Shown piece by piece: positions 61,485-64,000 of a DNA stretch of 64,000 nucleotides (the stretch's first letter is position 1; each line of letters begins with the position of its first letter). The DNA comes from Faucicola sp041855445 (GTDB taxonomy: Bacteria; Pseudomonadota; Gammaproteobacteria; Pseudomonadales; Moraxellaceae). A program made the position numbers and the translations under genes. Location of the stretch: positions 1 to 64,000 of the forward strand of contig JBHAEG010000058.1 of the NCBI GenBank assembly GCA_041855445.1, in the 5' to 3' direction. Under the pieces are notes generated by a model. It did not search any database. It had not been told where the DNA came from and worked only from the letters and a program-made list of their open reading frames with translations.

Positions 61485-63851
61485 CTAAAATTCATAATTT
61501 AAAGAAAGTGCATAATTTCGACCAGAAGCGGTATAACGTTCTAAACCTTTACCCTCATTATCCACCATATTATTAATATTTGTGACTGCCATCATACGCA
61601 AATTATCCCAAGGTATATATTTTTTATCAAACACATTATACACACCCGCTGATAAACTAAAACCTTTATTAAAATATTTAGTTCCATACAAATCAAATAC
61701 TAACGCATCTTTACTGACACCAATATGTTTATATGCACCAACATATTCATTACCATTATCATCTGTATTTAACACTTTAGCATCACTGGCTTTTTTTGCA
61801 CCTAAATAGCGTAATTTTGCATGAATATCATACTCAAAATTTGCCGATTTATAATCCAAACCAATTACCCCAGATGGTGGGTGAGTTGCTAATAAATTTG
61901 TACCTTGACTAGTGCTATCTTTGGCTAAACTAAATTCACCTGTTAATTGCAATGAACCATCAGTTTTTACTTTATTTGATATATCCCACACCCCGCCCAA
62001 TCGCAAGCCATAAGTTTTAGCTGAGTTAATATTAATATATTTAATTAATGTATTTTGACTTACTGAACTATCACGATAAAAGTAAGTGTCAATGAAATCT
62101 TGATAATCCGTATAAAACCCTGCTAATTTGACACTAAAATCGGTATAATTACCTTGAAACTCTAATTCATGATTTAAGGAAGTTTCAGGGTTTAAATCAG
62201 GATTTTGTACTTCTTGTACCCCATTACCAATAAAACCACTATATAACTGTGTGATTGTTGGTGCTAAAAATCCTGTTGCAATTTTATACTTTGTTTGCCA
62301 GTGGTCAGTTAATTGATAACTTGCCCCTAACTGCCATGTTACATGCTCTTTGCTAATTTTATTAAACTTACCATTTTTTAATAACATTGAAGCTCCATCA
62401 GTACTCACATTCGCATGAGCAATATCTTCGGCAGTCGCAAATGGTTCATAAACATGTTTATCATATCGAATACCAGCAGTCATATCAGTTTTTTCATTTA
62501 GATAAATATTATCCATCAACATCAAAGAAAACTGATTTTTATTAACTCGAGGCGTATGATAAGCTCTGGTCAAAATTGTTGAATTACTACTTTTATAATA
62601 ATCATAACTTAATGTTAAAGGTTCATGTTTAGTATCCACATAAACTGCATTGAGAGCAAATTGATGACTACCCCATTTATCAAAATCTATTGGCAAAGAT
62701 TTACTATCAAAACGGATTTGTTTTGTAGTGTCATAAGTAGGACGATATTCTGTACGCGTGTATTCATATAAATTTGTTGCAAAATTTGGTGAATACACTT
62801 GTGAATGTCCAATTCCTGTTGTTTCTTGATGTGTCGCATCAACATTGATATTATTTAGCCATTGATTATCCGCTTGATAACGATAATTTAAGCCATAACT
62901 TTGTAATTCTGCTTCATCATAACCAATTCGCCGACCTATAACATTTTTTGAAATAGTATTGATATGATTCAGCCGATATTGATAATTTGCATGTATCCCC
63001 AAACGGTGATTGTCATTGATGTGATAATAACCTTTTAATAAAGTCGCATGACTTTCATAATGACTAGGGTCAGGTAAAATGCTATCTCTATCTTCTTCAT
63101 TATCAGGAAAATTATAATTCACATCTAATTTTGCTTTATCATGAGATTTCATCTGATGATTTTTTAACTCATGACCTTCACGATATACATAATTTACCAT
63201 CGCTTCAATTTTATCTGTTTTACCTGCCAGCCCAACCGCTGTCATCAACTCTTCATTTTTATTCGTGTAACCTGTTTTGACATAACCACCTAACTGATTA
63301 TTTGACTTAATTAAATCTAACGGGTCTTTTGTACGATAATTCACCGCACCACCCAACGCACCACTCCCTGACTCTAATGAATTTGCCCCCGTTTGTAAAC
63401 TAATCTCTGACATCAACTCAACATCAGGCGCATGACGACCAACATACATATAACCATAAGGTAAATAAATCTGATTAACCTCAACATCAGGCAACTGGAC
63501 ACCGTCTAACGTTAAGGCAACCCGATTACCATCAACCCCACGAATAGCAAATCCTTGCGAGCCGTAACGCCCAACCTCTGCGACACTCACTTCAGGATTA
63601 TAACGTACTAAATCATCATTTGACTGAACTAAATTTTCCTTGATAGTTTGAGCAGTTTCTACTTTTTCCCCAATGTCAGCAGGTACGCCTTTATCAGCAA
63701 CAACCACAATCTTGTCTAATGTCACTGATGGCAGATTTTGCATATTGGCTTCTGCAAACGCTGGTTGAACCATCAACATTGTCACCATCATACTTAAATA
63801 GCAATATTTCATTGGTTTTTTTGCTGATATTTGTTGATAAGTAAAACGCAT
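61485..63851 (-). CDS. TonB-dependent receptor, heme/hemoglobin type
   Basis: 788 residues from the ATG at 63851, with gggagag 9 nt upstream. A signal peptide is followed by a TonB-box region (DKIVVVAD), a plug (residues about 55-180) with IRGVDGNRVALTLDGVQLPD and ETGANSLESGSGALGGAVNY-like text, and a long barrel ending in NYEF. The plug motif and length fit the hemoglobin/transferrin/lactoferrin receptor group. Heme or hemoglobin is the likely ligand, which agrees with hemP in the same window. A Fur box lies upstream. No adjacent lipoprotein partner (HpuA/TbpB type) is seen. Confidence 0.85.
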   Translation of the reverse strand: MRFTYQQISAKKPMKYCYLSMMVTMLMVQPAFAEANMQNLPSVTLDKIVVVADKGVPADIGEKVETAQTIKENLVQSNDDLVRYNPEVSVAEVGRYGSQGFAIRGVDGNRVALTLDGVQLPDVEVNQIYLPYGYMYVGRHAPDVELMSEISLQTGANSLESGSGALGGAVNYRTKDPLDLIKSNNQLGGYVKTGYTNKNEELMTAVGLAGKTDKIEAMVNYVYREGHELKNHQMKSHDKAKLDVNYNFPDNEEDRDSILPDPSHYESHATLLKGYYHINDNHRLGIHANYQYRLNHINTISKNVIGRRIGYDEAELQSYGLNYRYQADNQWLNNINVDATHQETTGIGHSQVYSPNFATNLYEYTRTEYRPTYDTTKQIRFDSKSLPIDFDKWGSHQFALNAVYVDTKHEPLTLSYDYYKSSNSTILTRAYHTPRVNKNQFSLMLMDNIYLNEKTDMTAGIRYDKHVYEPFATAEDIAHANVSTDGASMLLKNGKFNKISKEHVTWQLGASYQLTDHWQTKYKIATGFLAPTITQLYSGFIGNGVQEVQNPDLNPETSLNHELEFQGNYTDFSVKLAGFYTDYQDFIDTYFYRDSSVSQNTLIKYININSAKTYGLRLGGVWDISNKVKTDGSLQLTGEFSLAKDSTSQGTNLLATHPPSGVIGLDYKSANFEYDIHAKLRYLGAKKASDAKVLNTDDNGNEYVGAYKHIGVSKDALVFDLYGTKYFNKGFSLSAGVYNVFDKKYIPWDNLRMMAVTNINNMVDNEGKGLERYTASGRNYALSLNYEF

Positions 63852-63938
63852 ATACGATACTCTCCCTTAAAATCCTGCAAACTGTAAACAGCACAAAAAA
63901 ATATCACCGTATTATGAATGAATTATACATTAATGTAA

Positions 63939-63952
63939 ATAATAATTATTAT
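63939..63952 (-). promoter_or_regulatory. Fur-box-like palindrome upstream of the heme-type receptor
   Basis: ataataattattat is a perfect palindrome, extended on both sides (aaataataattattatcat), and close to the Fur consensus. It lies about 90 nt upstream of the receptor ATG. Confidence 0.6.
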
Positions 63953-64000
63953 CATAATCATTTGAATAGTTATTTTTATTATTATATAAATGATAAATTC

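Noticed and set aside
1..64000. CRISPR array, tRNA or rRNA genes
   Set aside because: No regularly spaced identical repeats, no tRNA T-arm (ggttcgaatcc-type) sequence and no rRNA motifs were noticed.

Overview
The window is an AT-rich (by eye mid-30s percent GC) chromosomal segment of a Gram-negative gammaproteobacterium. LpxB, the Tol proteins, TamB, TonB-dependent receptors and AmpG show an outer membrane. The low GC, the long GAPDH with an N-terminal extension, the chromosomal KfrA-like protein and the gene mix point to Moraxellaceae (Moraxella-like). That assignment is inference, because no rRNA is present.

Layout. 1-234: a frameshifted, truncated tnpB of the IS200/IS605 group with a hairpin, cut by the window edge. 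268-7138: an unknown Pro/Gln-rich protein, an RluA-type pseudouridine synthase, a KfrA-like coiled-coil protein, a CPBP protease, a methyltransferase overlapping a VanW protein, and a Na/Pi cotransporter. 7321-11470 (minus): glutarate/lysine catabolism (CaiB-type CoA-transferase, GcdH), then thiE with a BASS-type transporter. 11856-18524: the ribosomal oxygenase RoxA, two tandem paralogous large lipoproteins of unknown function, and an ArsR-rhodanese-DUF2892 sulfur-stress cluster. 18812-22656: an FbpABC ferric-iron importer around a Fur-like site. 22734-28481: a BtuB-like receptor, a small lipoprotein and tolBARQ, with no pal. 28557-37615: an unknown gene plus a DUF3482-type GTPase, DAHP synthase, LpxB with two small exported proteins, and a UbiB-like kinase, ThiF/MoeB and ObgE run. 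37813-50225: a small membrane protein, long GAPDH, a Nudix-ThiE fusion, hemP under a Fur box, a very large TamB with internal repeats, yejE/yejB and gloB. 50410-61365: a lipoprotein with an HExxH motif, prmC-ampG, a CysB-like regulator, a 'site-specific recombinase' family membrane protein with a Nif3 protein, and an MltF-like transglycosylase behind a long leader. 61485-63851: a heme/hemoglobin-type TonB receptor behind a Fur box.

Connections. Three loci (fbpABC, hemP and the last receptor) carry Fur-box-like palindromes and together form an iron/heme uptake regulon. TolQRA would energise the envelope as TonB/ExbBD energises the receptors. TamB, AmpG, MltF, LpxB and VanW are envelope biogenesis or turnover functions.

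Most unusual signal. The 10-mer ggcaggcaag (reverse cttgcctgcc) occurs eight times exactly, with further near-copies. One inverted pair forms a stem-loop at a convergent gene end. This resembles the DNA uptake sequences of Neisseriaceae and Pasteurellaceae, and I know of no such motif described for this group. No tRNA, rRNA, CRISPR array or prophage was seen.
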